The position numbers and the translations under genes are program-made. The notes below the pieces were generated by a model. It was not told where the DNA came from. It saw nothing but the letters and a program-made list of their open reading frames with translations, and ran no database searches. A stretch of 64,000 bases of DNA from Tilletiaria anomala UBC 951 (taxonomy: Eukaryota; Basidiomycota; Exobasidiomycetes; Georgefischeriales; Tilletiariaceae): contig NW_013547009.1 in the NCBI RefSeq assembly GCF_000711695.1, forward strand, positions 178,229-242,228. The letters run 5' to 3'. This document shows, piece by piece, positions 53,226-64,000 of this stretch. Numbering within the stretch: the stretch's first letter is position 1; each line of letters begins with the position of its first letter.

Positions 53226-55859
53226 TGAAGTACATGCCTGACGTGCTTGCCCGACGTCATTGACTTGAGGTCTACGGGCTCTCGTTTTTTTGAATCCAAA
53301 CAAAATGCCGGCATCTCTGTATGAAGATGTCCATGAGATCCACATCCCCCTCAAAAAGCATCCATCCATAATCATTTGCAAGAGAGAGTCACTCCCACTT
53401 TCCTTACAAAGTCAACCTGTATCATGCACGACACTTTCCTTTCGCAATGCACACACCGCTCTGCTAGCTCCTTTTGGGGGGTCGACGTGCAGCTGTCCTG
53501 CGCATCCGCCCAATGCCCATGTATGTCTGTGCTCCTCCTGCCGACTCATCTCGACGACCCGGGCGGCCAGGGCTGCTGTGCCGGCCAAGCAGGCTCAAAC
53601 GCATCACTGGCCGATGCCACTCACAACTTGGACGTTTGGCGACTGGCACTCCTGACTAATTGGTGCTACCTGTGGGCTTTTCCTGGCATTTGGAAAGCAA
53701 CCCGACGATTGCTTGATGTATAACCATCTGTATGCCTGCCTACACTTGCATGTTTCTCGGCCCGCACACAAGTCGTAACCCTTCTTCTTTCGCACGTGTC
53801 CCTTTAACCCTTGATCGAGATCATCTTCGTTTGTCCCTTGCAGGGATGTATGCATTTAGCGGGACAGTTCTGCGTGGCAGCTTTGCGACGGCTGGCGACA
53901 GACTTAGATACTTGGCACTCAATCAAAGTGCTTTTGACCTGCCCTGCCGCTGGCACACTCAACCATCAGCCACAGCCTGCCACAGCTTGCCGTCGGCAGA
54001 TCTGTCGCAACTCGCAGGCCCGCCTTGGTGGAAGGCCCCACAGGAGCGCGGATGGTGGGAGAACTGGTCACTGTATCTGAAAGGGACCACAGTTCATCCA
54101 AAAAGAACGCACGAGCCACAACAGGAACAAGCAGTCCAGAAGATGGCATGGCGGTACTCACCTGCAGACATCATGAACACCCCCGGCGCACAGTGCTCCC
54201 ACCCTCTTCCGTCTGCTCCCACAGAGGCACACTAATCACACAACTACCCTCTCACTCTCACTCTCACAAGGCACAGGCACAGGCATGGAGCAGTATGTAA
54301 TATGTGTAAATAAGGCATATGCCGTTCTCGGATAACACTGCGGCGGTGCGGTGCCGTGGATGACATGATTCCAGCACGTCCAGGCGTTATCAAGGGTGCA
54401 AACGGCACATGATGCATATGCATGTATGTCCATAATATAGACAGATGCAGTGCTGTTTTTCTAGATGTATCCTTCTTTGTTTGACCATTGAACGTGCAAA
54501 CGTGCTTTTATTGTGTGCACTTAGCACTAGCTACGTATGGATGAAAGCAGCTCGGAGCCGGAGTGAAAGGCACTGCCCACTGCCCAGTACCCTGGCTTCG
54601 CTTGGCCCAACTCGGCCCGACCGGCTGGCCTCTCTCTCTGGCCCCGGCAGTGCTTGGGCAGGATTTGGGTAATGGACTCGTGTACATGCCAAATGTGCGA
54701 TGCGCACTGACCACTTCTACACAGCGTGGCCTCCTGCCCTGCTTTTGGGTCACGTTTGTCGGCATCTCACGGCACCTTTTAACAGTACAGCACGGCAGTT
54801 ACCGCCTATCACCACTACGGCGGATCACTGCGGCATTGCCCCGCCATTTCGCTAGCCTCTACCGCTAATGGAAATTATGATTCGCTTCCGCTGACGTCTG
54901 CCGCCATGCCCTACGCCCATCACTTCCATCATACGCTACAGTGCTTTCAACTTTTTTTGGACTTGCATTTTTTGTGGTTGCGGAGACTGGCGAGTGTCAT
55001 CATCATCATCATCGGTGTGCGTGGTGGTGCCTGAAATAAGATGTTCAGAATTCAATTCGCGTTGCGCTACATCGCGCCCTCTTGCGGATTGGCTGCCTCT
55101 GCTGCATCGGCTCACAACAGGCTGGGGGCACAGTGTGTGAAGGGGGGGGGGGCTTCTTGGGCGGGACATCAACAAACTCACTCATCGCCGTCAGAATCCC
55201 ATATCATCACAATCTCTCTCGGCTACATACAGACACCCACACGCCCCTTGTCGTAGCGGAGAGGTTTTTGGCTCCGCTTTCCACGATCAGATCCACCTCA
55301 TCCCTCTCGCCGTCGCCGTCGCTGCTGCAAAGGAGAGGCTCGAATCCACGTCCCGCTCCATCACCACCGCCAACTCGTGCTGCTGTGGATGAGCGTGCAT
55401 GATACGATCCCTGGTTGCAACCTGCCGGGCCTCGATCTGTATCGTCAACATACCACCGTACCTACGCCGTCTGCGCTACTGCCCAGAGCTGAATCAACTG
55501 AAGTGTCGCATCTCTCCAAGACCCGCGACGGTCACGGGTCGGGCATCACGCATGACCGCATGAACCTCGCTGTCTCCCATCCTTCATCTTCATCGCCTCG
55601 CCGCTGAGATCAATACCATCACAGCCATCACCAGAACTATAGCAGCAGAGTGCTGTCAGCCGAATCCAGCTGCCAAGTCGTCCGCTGCTATCTAACAAGC
55701 GAAAGCAGTCATCGCCCTCGTCCCTCGCCTGCAGCCGCTGCTGCCGTTGTTTCCGTCCTTATCCCAGCAACGTCGACGAGACGAGCTCGAGACTGACACT
55801 TGCACTGGGCCTAGGCGGCTCGCCTGCCAGCCAGCCTGCCCACCGACTCACCAGACGCT
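53226..55859. other. Long intergenic region upstream of PPS1-like gene
   Basis: A 2.6-kb gap, one of the two longest in the window. It holds several simple repeats (CTCTCACTCTCAC near 54250, CATCATCATCAT near 54998, a G9-10 run near 55143) and a C-rich 600 bp before the PPS1 start that is probably its 5' UTR and promoter. The short ORFs are not gene-like. No tRNA, although CTCGAATCC at about 55338 resembles part of a T-loop. Confidence 0.55.
54996..55013. repeat. (CAT)n microsatellite
   Basis: Perfect tandem CAT units (TCATCATCATCATCAT) in noncoding DNA upstream of the phosphatase gene. Confidence 0.85.
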
Positions 55860-58800
55860 ATGCTACCCGCAAGCGTCGCCCTTCATCCCGTCGCATCTCG
55901 TAGTGGCGAACAGTCTGCAACCATCGTTTCAGTAGACGTCAGGGCAGCCCGCGTCGGTGTCGGCGCGCAGCACAGTCATCTGGTATCTCAAAATGCTACA
56001 GATGGCCTTTCCACGGGCACCGCTGCCAGCATGGATGCCGCTGAAAGCCAAGATACAAACCAGAATGTGACGCACAGCATTCTATTATCCAAGAGTCAGC
56101 GCCCATACCTCCGCAGATCTCCTCACAGCAGCGGCCCAACCGAGCGCACAGTTCAGTGGGATGGTTGCCCAGCCGTTGTGGACACGGAGCCATCCTTGGC
56201 ACGCCCAGTTATCGAGAATCCTGTGTGGGGCGTGCAGCATGAGGACATCAGCGCGTACCCCATCGTCGAGACTGCTCCCACAGCTGGCCTTTGGGATGTG
56301 GACCCGTCGTCAGCCAGTCGCAAGAGAGCTGCTTCGACAGCTTCGGCTCCGCCTGGAGGACAGTCTTTGCACAGCGATGACTCGCACCATTTGCCACTGG
56401 ACGCTGATACTCTGCCGCTGCGCAAAATGTCTGCAGCGCAGTTTGCCGAGCTCTTTGCCCGCTACGCCTCCACGGACGTCCCTCATGCTGTCGTCTTTCC
56501 CTTCATGCACGGCGTCGACGGCGAGAATGTTGCCCAGAACGTCTTTTTTGGTGCTCCCTTGTCTGGCATGCCCGCTCCTCGCTACCGTGGTCTCACCGTC
56601 GTCAGGGCTGACATGCCAGCTCCGGGCCAGAAGCTCTTGTACCAGCGTCGCTGTCGCGCTTCTGCAAGGCCTCAAGCCAGCAACGGCAGCGCAACGACCA
56701 GGTCGCGGGCCGACTCTGTCCTCACGGATGCATCCGACTCGGCACTCTCCGGTAACAACCACAGCACAAGCAACAGTAGCGACGGTCACGGTCCATATGG
56801 AGGAGTCACCATACCCTTGTCGACGACGAGTTCTGCACATTCCGTCTCATCATACAGCCCCTCGCTTTTCTCGCATCGGAGCGGCGTAGGAAGTGCCAGC
56901 CTTGTATCCATCTCAAGCATTAGCAGCACAACTACTGGTGAAGACGGTTTCTTTGGCGAATCAGCGGAAAAATCTAATGCTCGCTACTCGAACGGAAGCA
57001 CCTTCCAAGCCACATACCGCCAGCCTTACGAGCCGCAACCGGGGCATTCTTTGCTTAATAGCTCTGTCTTCCCAGTCGAGCTCCTCATCGCGCCGCCATT
57101 CGCTGCCTCGCGCTCGTCTAAGAAGGACTGTAATGCTACACTTAGCACGGCTTCAGCGGCCGGAGGAAAGAAGGGCCAGCGTGCCCGGTTCGTCAAGCCA
57201 CGTCAGGCATCAGGCGTCAGCCTGCGCAACTTTAAGATCCAGTGCGCCAAGTACGCCACCATCTCCGACATTGTCCTTTACTGCCCTGCTGGCATGCACG
57301 AGGGCATGGTCGAGCTCGCAAATTGGTTCAGGGATGCGCAGGACGCTTGGTGGGAAGAGCGTCAGGCAAGGAACCTAGGCGGCTTGAGATATAACGTCTT
57401 CCTCATCGAAGGTGAGTGGCCTTGTTCGGAAGAAGAGATGTTGTGTTCATACTCCTGAGAACCCTTCCCACTATTTGCTCTTGTTCCCCAGACCCATTCG
57501 ACGTGTTCGAAGAGCAGTTCCCCGAGTTGGTTTCTGTCGATTCAGCAGGCCGATCGGCGAACCGTGTAGACTTTGTCGATCGCGAACGCGAGGAGATGCA
57601 GCGCCTCACACGAGCGAGCGAGATCGATACCAACGTGTGGCTCGGCTCCACTGGCGACGTTCCGCTCACCGACGGCTCTGCAGAGCGCATCCACATACCA
57701 AACAGCTTCAGTGCCGCCGAGGAAGCTCGCACAGCCAATCCACACAACTTTTCGATCTGCATCGAGGCGCATGAGGCCGGCGAAATGCCTACACCCTCCC
57801 GCCTGGCACATGCTGCCGACTACCTCGACGCATTGGAGACCATCTCGCGACGTGACCGCCCGTGCGGCAGGGAAGCGCAGGACGTCGACCGTGATGCCAA
57901 CGAATTCGAAATCGAAGAGATGGACCATGATAAAGGCCGTTCCATGCTGTCTCTCGGACCTAAGGGTTGGTCCGCACCGGCCCGCAAGCGCTCTAGCAGA
58001 TTGACTCCTCGCGGCTATCGCAGATCGAGCTCTTCCTCGGCGCCCTCCACCCCGGTTCCCTTCCCGCCGCTGCCGATCGCGCCCGAGAGCATGGTGCTAC
58101 TCGAAAGCCCTGTGGCATGTCAGCATGAAAGTCACGGCTTGACAACGCAGAGCAGGCTTGTCGATAACTTGATCGACCTCTGCGTTTGGATCAAGCAGCA
58201 GGCTGAGCCAGCTTCCTCCGTTCCCATCCCTGTTCCAGCCACCAGCAGCTGGATGCTGCGCAAGGCGAGCGAGAAAGAGAAGCAGCACATGCCTCGGAGA
58301 GTCTTGCTCTACTGCGGGGATGGGTATACGGAGACATCCGTCCTAGCACTGACCTACACCATGTTCTCGCGCCGTCTCTGCCTCCCGGAGGCCTACCTCT
58401 ATCTTCAGAACGAGGCGCACCGCTCTTTCTTCGTCTATTCGCGCGAGCTGCCACTGCTCAAGAAGATTGAGGCAAAACTTCAGCAGCGCATCAACCTCAG
58501 CAACGGTGCTCCTTATGGCAACATAGAACGGTCGAGGTACAACACCTGGTCAGGCACTGTCCACAGCACCCAGCTCGTTGAGCAGCCGCCGTCCGGCCCG
58601 CAAATAGCCGTTGCAGACCTTGAAGAGTCTTTCGGTGTCATTGACGAGCCCGAGCCGGCAGCTGCTGCTCCCGAGCGCAGTGGGTGGCAGCGCAGCCTGG
58701 CCGCAGCCGCTTCCGGACTAGTGTCCGCCATCCCGAGTGCCCATCACAAGCGGCACAACTCGGTCGGCTCCGCAACGATCGCCAAGTCTGGTGGCGGCAG

Positions 58801-59946
58801 CAGCAGCTCGGCTAGAGCGAAGACGCCGACGCCCGCGTCGCCGCAGCTTGGTCCCGTCTGGCCACTCGCGACGAGGCAGGAGGAGAAGTACGCTTGGTTT
58901 TACGATGCTCGTTTCGAAGGCGCTTTCCCTTCGCGCATCTTGCCTTTCCTATATCTGGGCAACCTCAACCATGCGCTGAATGCAGGGATGCTGCACGCGC
59001 TCGGCATCACCCATGTCGTCTCCGTTGGAGAGTCCGCGCTCGCGCCGGGGGATGCTTCGCTTGCCACTGCGACTATGCAACACTCCAGTACGACGGAAGG
59101 GACCTCCGACTCAGTTCCCTCTAACGCGCCTAAGGTTAACTCTCTATGGGACGAGAGGAACGCCGGCCGCATCAGTGTTCTTGATCTTAAGAACGTCTCT
59201 GATGACGGCATCGATCCATTGCGCTCGACGATGAAGCAGGCCGTCGAGTACATCGAAGCTTGCAGGCGGAGTGGCGGCAAAGTGCTGGTGCACTGCAGAG
59301 TCGGCGTCAGCCGCAGCTCGACCATTGTCCTCGCGTACGTCATGGCGCACCTCGACCTTTCCCTCGTCGAGTCCTATTTGCTCGTGCGCAGCCGTAGACT
59401 CAACATCCTCATCCAGCCTCATCTGCTGTTCTTCTGGGAGCTGCGGTCCTGGGAGACTTATCTGGCGCAGCAGAAGCTCGCCCGCGTCGGCTTCACCGGT
59501 ATTCGAAGCCTCGCTGACGCTAGTGTCCGTGAGGAGGACGGCGACGTGCTCATGAACGAAAGCCGCTTTGGTGAAATGCCAAGTTGCTGGCGAGCGGCTG
59601 AAGATCACTTTGCATCGCTTTCCCTCGTCGAAGCATCTTCTGCGAAGCACATGTTGGAAATGATGCAGGGTCGGGCGGCCGAGGACGACGCGATTGATAT
59701 GGATCTGGCCGTTGGCGCTGGTAGCATCCACGGTATCACCATGCAAGTGCCACATGGCCCACACTTCGGCTGCGGCAGCCCGCAAGGTCTTCCGAGTATT
59801 TCCCTGAGGCTCACCTGGGGCTTCCTCGCGCGCGAGATTGCACATCTCAAGTACGTAAACGGTTTCTCACCTTGCTTCTGAAACGCCCATGACTGAACAA
59901 ATTCCTGTTGCGCAACTCTTTCCGCAGTGAGAGGTATTTCCAATGA
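55860..59946 (+). CDS. PPS1: Pps1-like dual-specificity protein phosphatase
   Basis: Protein phosphatase of the family of yeast Pps1, which acts in the cell cycle (DNA synthesis phase). Exons 55860-57411, 57492-59850 and 59928-59946 give 1309 residues; an in-frame Met at 56032 is an alternative start. The N-terminal 260 residues are variable and Ser-rich, but FAELFARYAS and YRGLTVVRADMPAPGQKLLY look conserved. The region LRNFKIQCAKYATISDIVLY to about residue 520 is ordered. A phosphatase-like segment with LLYCGDGYTETSVLALTYTM (Cys792) lacks the P-loop Arg. The active domain starts at FPSRILPFLYLGNLNHALNA and carries HCRVGVSRSS (Cys1119, Arg1125) with EARRLNILIQP-type downstream helix. The tiny last exon (NERYFQ) restores the expected C-terminus. 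It converges on CDC16, 201 bp away. Confidence 0.92.
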
Positions 59947-60147
59947 TCAGCAAATTAGCATACACCAGGGCACATCCGACATACAACTGTACTTCTACTG
60001 GGAATCATCTCAGCCGCACCGCAAGTTTTCACTTCGAGGTTATTACAGGTCTGGGTAAATCTGCACAGGGGCCTTTTTCTGGTACTGTTTCATACGAAAT
60101 TACATGTAGAATACAAACACCAGTAAGGCTTGCTTGGTGATCCGCTG
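59947..60147. other. Convergent 3' region
   Basis: A 201-bp space between the PPS1-like stop (+) and the CDC16 stop (-), holding both 3' UTRs. No gene. Confidence 0.6.
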
Positions 60148-63100
60148 TTACTCGGTCTCCAGACTCATGCTTGCACTCTGCTCTCCCGTTGCTGCAGTGG
60201 CGCCACTGATATGCCCCTGAAACTTGCTCTGACCAACACCACCAACGGACCATTCCCCCGTGTCAAGGGTGGGAGACGGTGCTGATTCTGAAAGGGGCGC
60301 CGACTCGGCGAATTCGCTCAGAGCAGCTTCGAGTAGCGCAGTCGCCGCAGGATCGCGCGGATTGATCGCAAGCGCCTGGAAAAGAGAATCGCTCAGCTTT
60401 CCGACCGTGACATGATATGAGTTTCTGCAACCTACCTCATGCACGAGCTCAATCGTTTCTGCAATCCGGTCCTCTTGCAGCTTCACGATCGCTAGGCCAA
60501 GATACGCGGTGGCGTTATGCGGGTCAATGTCCAGCACCTCACGATATGCCCGTGATGCTCCCGACAGATCTCTGGAAACAGGGTGTCAGTAGTAGTGAAG
60601 TAGCCACTTTGCATGCCTAGTCAGCACTCACTTGGCGCATCGGTGTGCATGAGCAAGGTTCAGCATACAGCCTGTCCAGGCGTGTAGAGATTCATTGACA
60701 CTCTTTGCAATGGCAATCGCTTTCGAGAATGTGCTGATCGCAACATCGTACCTGAGTTGACCCATTTGCAGGGTGCACAAAGTCAGTACATCCGACTTGC
60801 GTTTCGTTCGTCGCTCTAAGCGGGACTCACTCCTGGCGGTGAAACGCCACGACACCGCTTTCATTCAGGCAGAGCGGGTCTTCAGGAAGGAGAGCGCTGC
60901 TGGCTTTGAAGAACAAGTCAGCCAGATGAAAGTTGCCCTGGTGCACGTGCTCCATGCCGATGAAGACCTTTGGGAGATGCGACTGTTGGAATTTTCGGGC
61001 CGCGGTACTGTACGCAACAATGGCTTGGTCTGATTCTCCTTGCATAGCGAAGCTGTGTGCAAAGGCGATCCATGCGGGAGCGAAGCGAGGATCAAGCATT
61101 GATGCTTTGCTGTGTTTCGCGAGACGGTGTAGTGGCACTGGATCAGCATTGAGATCAGGAGACTGCAAGTGTAATTGCCTCTCACCTGAAATAACGCCGA
61201 GCTTGAAGCCATCGATCGGTAGCTGCGTACCAAGCACCCACAGCATACCACGAGCAAGCGTTGTCAGGGTCATTTTCGACCAAGCGATGAGCGACAATAA
61301 AAAGAGATGGTTTGAGCCTCTCCAGGTGGTACATGCACCCAATGTGTAGCGGCAAGGCGCCTTGATGATCTGGGGAGATCTCCATCACACGAGATGTGAC
61401 CGTGTGGGCATCTTCAAAACGAAGATGGGTATATAGCTCCTCTGCAAGCCCGAGGAGCACTTCCGGATTTGTGAGTCCGATATTGAACTCTCGAGCAAGC
61501 CTTTTTCTTGCCTCTCCACTGCGTCTCGAATGCTCTAGCGATTGCTTCGGTAATCGCACGGTGTACAGATAGCGAACGACATCGAGTTCACCCTCCCCTT
61601 CGCCAGGTTGATGTGTGCTACCCTGCGCGTGAAAGTCGAGATTCTGGACAAAGTCCCACAGAGCGTCAACGGCAAGCAAAGATCCATCAAGCAGAGCTGC
61701 AAAAGCCTCGTAGTTCTTAACGTCGAGGCTGAGAGCTTTCATGAAGCTTTCGCGAGCTTTGTCGAGTTCATCGAGACGCAGATAAATGAGGCCTCTCAGA
61801 TGGCACGCCGAAGAGACTAGCTTGATGCCGCCGTCCCAAGCGGGGGACTTGTGATGGGCAGTGTCTAGCAAAAAAAACGCCGGGGTAAGCTTTCCATGAT
61901 CTTAAACGAGCCTGCAGAGGCAACGTACCGCTTCCTTGCCATCGGGTGTGATCTCGGCCCAGGAGATCCAGAGCTTCGTAGAATCTGCCAAGTCGGACCT
62001 TTTCGTCGAGCGTTTAGCCTCTGCACTCGACCCACTTCCCTACTTCTTTTTGGCCGACTCACTAGACATTGAGCACCAAGGTAGCGGCAAGGCTGGCTAT
62101 AGCTGATGAGGCACGGGCCTTCAGCGGTTGGCCGCTCCTGCGCTTTAACTTCTTGAACGCATCGATCCACGTCTTCCAGCCATACCTCCTCTTCGTCATC
62201 CCGTGCGGCCTCTGTTGTCTTTAAGGACAGATTTTTCGCAGTCCCCTTCTGCAGCATCCATGATCTTTCATTGGCACTCTCCATGCTTGCATAACTGGCA
62301 CTCGCATCTCCTTCGTCTTCACTTCCCGTACCGGTACCACTGACGGTAAAACTTCGATCTTTACGCTTGTTTCTGCGTCGAGCCTGTTTTGAGGCCTCTT
62401 GACGCCTGTGAAGCACAAGACTGGACAAGCGCGTGCCAGCTAAGGCTGCCTCCAGCGCGTCCGACTCTTCTCCGACTGTTGTGCCTTGCGCATTGTCATC
62501 GAGCGGTGATAGTGATGACCCGGCTCGGTCAGGAAGCGGGGTCGCAAGCAGATCAAAGGCTTTTTGGTAATGGTGTGACAGGAAATAGGCGTTTGCTAGG
62601 AAGTATGCATCATTGTATGCCTCCTCAGTCACTAAACGCAAGGTTGTCACGTCAGTTTTGCACTTCTGCCGTCATTTGTTTCACGCTGCACTCACGCTCC
62701 AATGAGAGAACTTTGTCCCCCCAAAAGATGGCAGTGTCGTACAAATGGGCTTGCAATGCATCATGCATCCATCTGCGCATTTTCATAGCCATGCGAGATG
62801 AACGATCTCCCTTAAAGGAAAGAATAAGCAGCCGTATCAGCCAAGCAAGGCAAATCGCCATAAGTAGCATGTCGAGTTTGACTGACCTCGACTTTATCTG
62901 CCGACGGATTCTCTGCGAGCGCTGGCAATCGCGCGCCAGCCACGACGGCTGCAGATGCGGAAGGAGTAGAGCGGGGGGCGTGCCCAGATTTTGAGCCTGT
63001 AGGCGCGTTGAAGGCGGCAGCAGTCGCCGTCTTTTGCTCTTGTACAGAGCTGAAGGTAGGCGCGTGAGCCAACAAGCCGCTGTTGTTGGCTTGCTGCTCG

Positions 63101-63576
63101 TCTCTAAGTATGCTTGCGTTTGTTTCTTCTGCAATGATTGCGCCTGCCTCTGTCCTCATGGACAGCCGACCATGCGAAGGGAGGTCTCCATCTGGATTTG
63201 GCATCTCCGGATTGGATGGGTTTCCGTGGATCCGAGCAGAATGCGCACTCTCTGGAGCTCCTGCACTTGTTCGGAAGACCAAAGCTCTCACTGGACCTAC
63301 ATTTCGGCGACCTATGAAGGAAGCGTCTGCTTCGGATTCGTTCCCCCCCCCTTGCACGCTGTCATTCAAGCCAAAGGATGGGCGGACCAAGCCTGGTCGA
63401 GCGAAGCGATCCCTGATCAATCGCGGAGGGCTTCTTCTATGCGCTGCAGCTGGATCTTGTCGACGTCCTTCATTGATGCTGACGGAAGGGGAGCCCCACG
63501 ATAGATCTGCAAGCCGCTCTGGCGTTGCTTGATTGTGGCGAGGAAATCGGTCTGTGCGATGGACTGGTGTGGCCAT
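60148..63576 (-). CDS. CDC16: Anaphase-promoting complex subunit Cdc16/Cut9/APC6
   Basis: TPR scaffold subunit of the APC/C ubiquitin ligase. Nine exons were assembled: 63576-62887, 62810-62696, 62631-62063, 61998-61929, 61864-61186, 61109-60831, 60751-60632, 60571-60436 and 60375-60148. All junction phases agree, giving 961 residues. About 230 N-terminal residues are low-complexity. The family core then begins: MRRWMHDALQAHLYDTAIFW, NDAYFLANAYFLSHHYQKAF, CRYLGAQCLVRLGRFYEALD and LRGLIYLRLDELDKARESFM. Tandem TPRs continue with ACSWYAVGAWYAATDRWLQA, DPRFAPAWIAFAHSFAMQGE, GNFHLADLFFKASSALLPED, CMLNLAHAHRCAK and PHNATAYLGLAIVKLQEDRI. Exon 4's acceptor (GAAAAG) is weak but needed for the VRLGRFYEAL repeat. 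The acidic Ser-rich tail is variable. The last intron (60 bp) is stop-free and in frame. Confidence 0.93.
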
Positions 63577-64000
63577 GGCGTCGAGGAGCTCAGCCTTTCT
63601 GTTGCCTCAGACCTCCGTTGCGTTTCGTTGTACCAACAAGTCAATCGGTCGAGGCGTAGCATAGAGGCATTTTGATTTCGTCGCTTCCACGGTAAGCAGT
63701 GAAAACCTCCAATGCAAGCGAGGGTCGACTGTCCATGATTCGTTGGCATGTGATTCTGACGTGCTTGGAAGTCGAAGTGCGTTGGGCGTGTTTGACATGG
63801 AATGTGTTGCATTCGTCGTTGGAAGGGGCGAACGCGTCGCGCCGCGAAATAACCTTCAATATCATGAAAGTAGGGTTGTAACCACGCTACTATTCAGCCT
63901 AGATTAGATCTCTCTTTTTATTGGTTTTGATCAGCGCAACAGTCACAACCAACCCTTTCCTGCGGTGAGAGTCGCTTCCCGATTCCATTCATATTCTTAG
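63577..64000. other. Upstream region of CDC16, to window end
   Basis: This 424-bp end of the window should contain the CDC16 promoter and 5' UTR (minus strand). A minus-strand open frame at 63417-63812 overlaps the CDC16 start in another frame and is not called. From 63890 the sequence is AT-rich. Nothing else is seen. Confidence 0.5.

Noticed and set aside
53732-54235. 167-residue plus-strand ORF in the gap before PPS1
   Set aside because: No domain, starts in a repeat-rich noncoding region and overlaps open frames on the other strand.
55330-55350. Possible tRNA T-loop (CTCGAATCC)
   Set aside because: No matching T-stem, anticodon arm or acceptor stem could be drawn around it.
1-64000. Mobile element, CRISPR, viral or secondary-metabolite cluster
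   Set aside because: No transposase, reverse transcriptase, integrase, terminal repeats, spaced direct repeats, or clustered biosynthetic enzymes were found; the genes are mostly conserved eukaryotic housekeeping genes.

Overview
The window looks like ordinary euchromatic sequence from a filamentous or dimorphic basidiomycete, most likely of the smut lineage (Ustilaginomycotina). This is an inference. The evidence is moderately GC-rich DNA, dense genes on both strands, about 46 short GT-AG introns (mostly 58-125 bp), compact convergent gene ends, and a gene set typical of fungi. It includes an HDEL-ending BiP, a Zn2Cys6 regulator, a kinesin-7-like motor and a Pps1-type phosphatase. No rRNA, tRNA, transposon, CRISPR or viral sequence was recognised. 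I assembled exons by hand from splice sites, reading phase and homology to remembered families; all coding totals below close in frame.

Layout. 1-2728 has no supported gene. 2729-11157 carries, on the + strand, a SWI/SNF SWIB subunit, the meiotic factor HOP2 and a 983-residue Zn2Cys6 transcription factor. 11319-15653 (-) is a large intronless Ser-rich protein. 16935-17555 (-) is a small membrane protein with three exons. 18240-21286 (+) encodes a pterin dehydratase and a mitochondrial Met-tRNA formyltransferase, which meet the BiP/KAR2 gene (-, 21657-23829) tail to tail. 24567-31302 (+) holds an unrecognised 509-residue protein and a kinesin. 31468-34577 is a divergent pair of mitochondrial uS15 and tRNA m1A methyltransferase subunit TRM6. 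34665-36989 (-) is a candidate XPF-like meiotic ZMM protein (SHOC1/Zip2 type).

38566-41019 (+) is a second intronless Ser-rich protein. 41536-44645 is a divergent LSM1 / SPP1-CFP1 pair. 45039-47511 is a divergent pair of ribosomal protein genes (uL13 and eL32). 48663-53225 is CLU1/TIF31, 55860-59946 the PPS1-like phosphatase and 60148-63576 (-) the APC/C subunit CDC16/APC6.

Most genes are housekeeping and act independently. The shared themes are translation (uS15m, FMT, TRM6, uL13, eL32, CLU1), chromatin (SWI/SNF subunit, SPP1) and meiosis or cell cycle (HOP2, the ZMM candidate, kinesin, CDC16, PPS1). I found no clear undescribed system. The best leads are the ZMM candidate, the degenerate first phosphatase-like site in PPS1, the UPRE-like element near KAR2, the unrecognised conserved-looking genes, and five stop-free introns of length 3n that could give alternative proteins.
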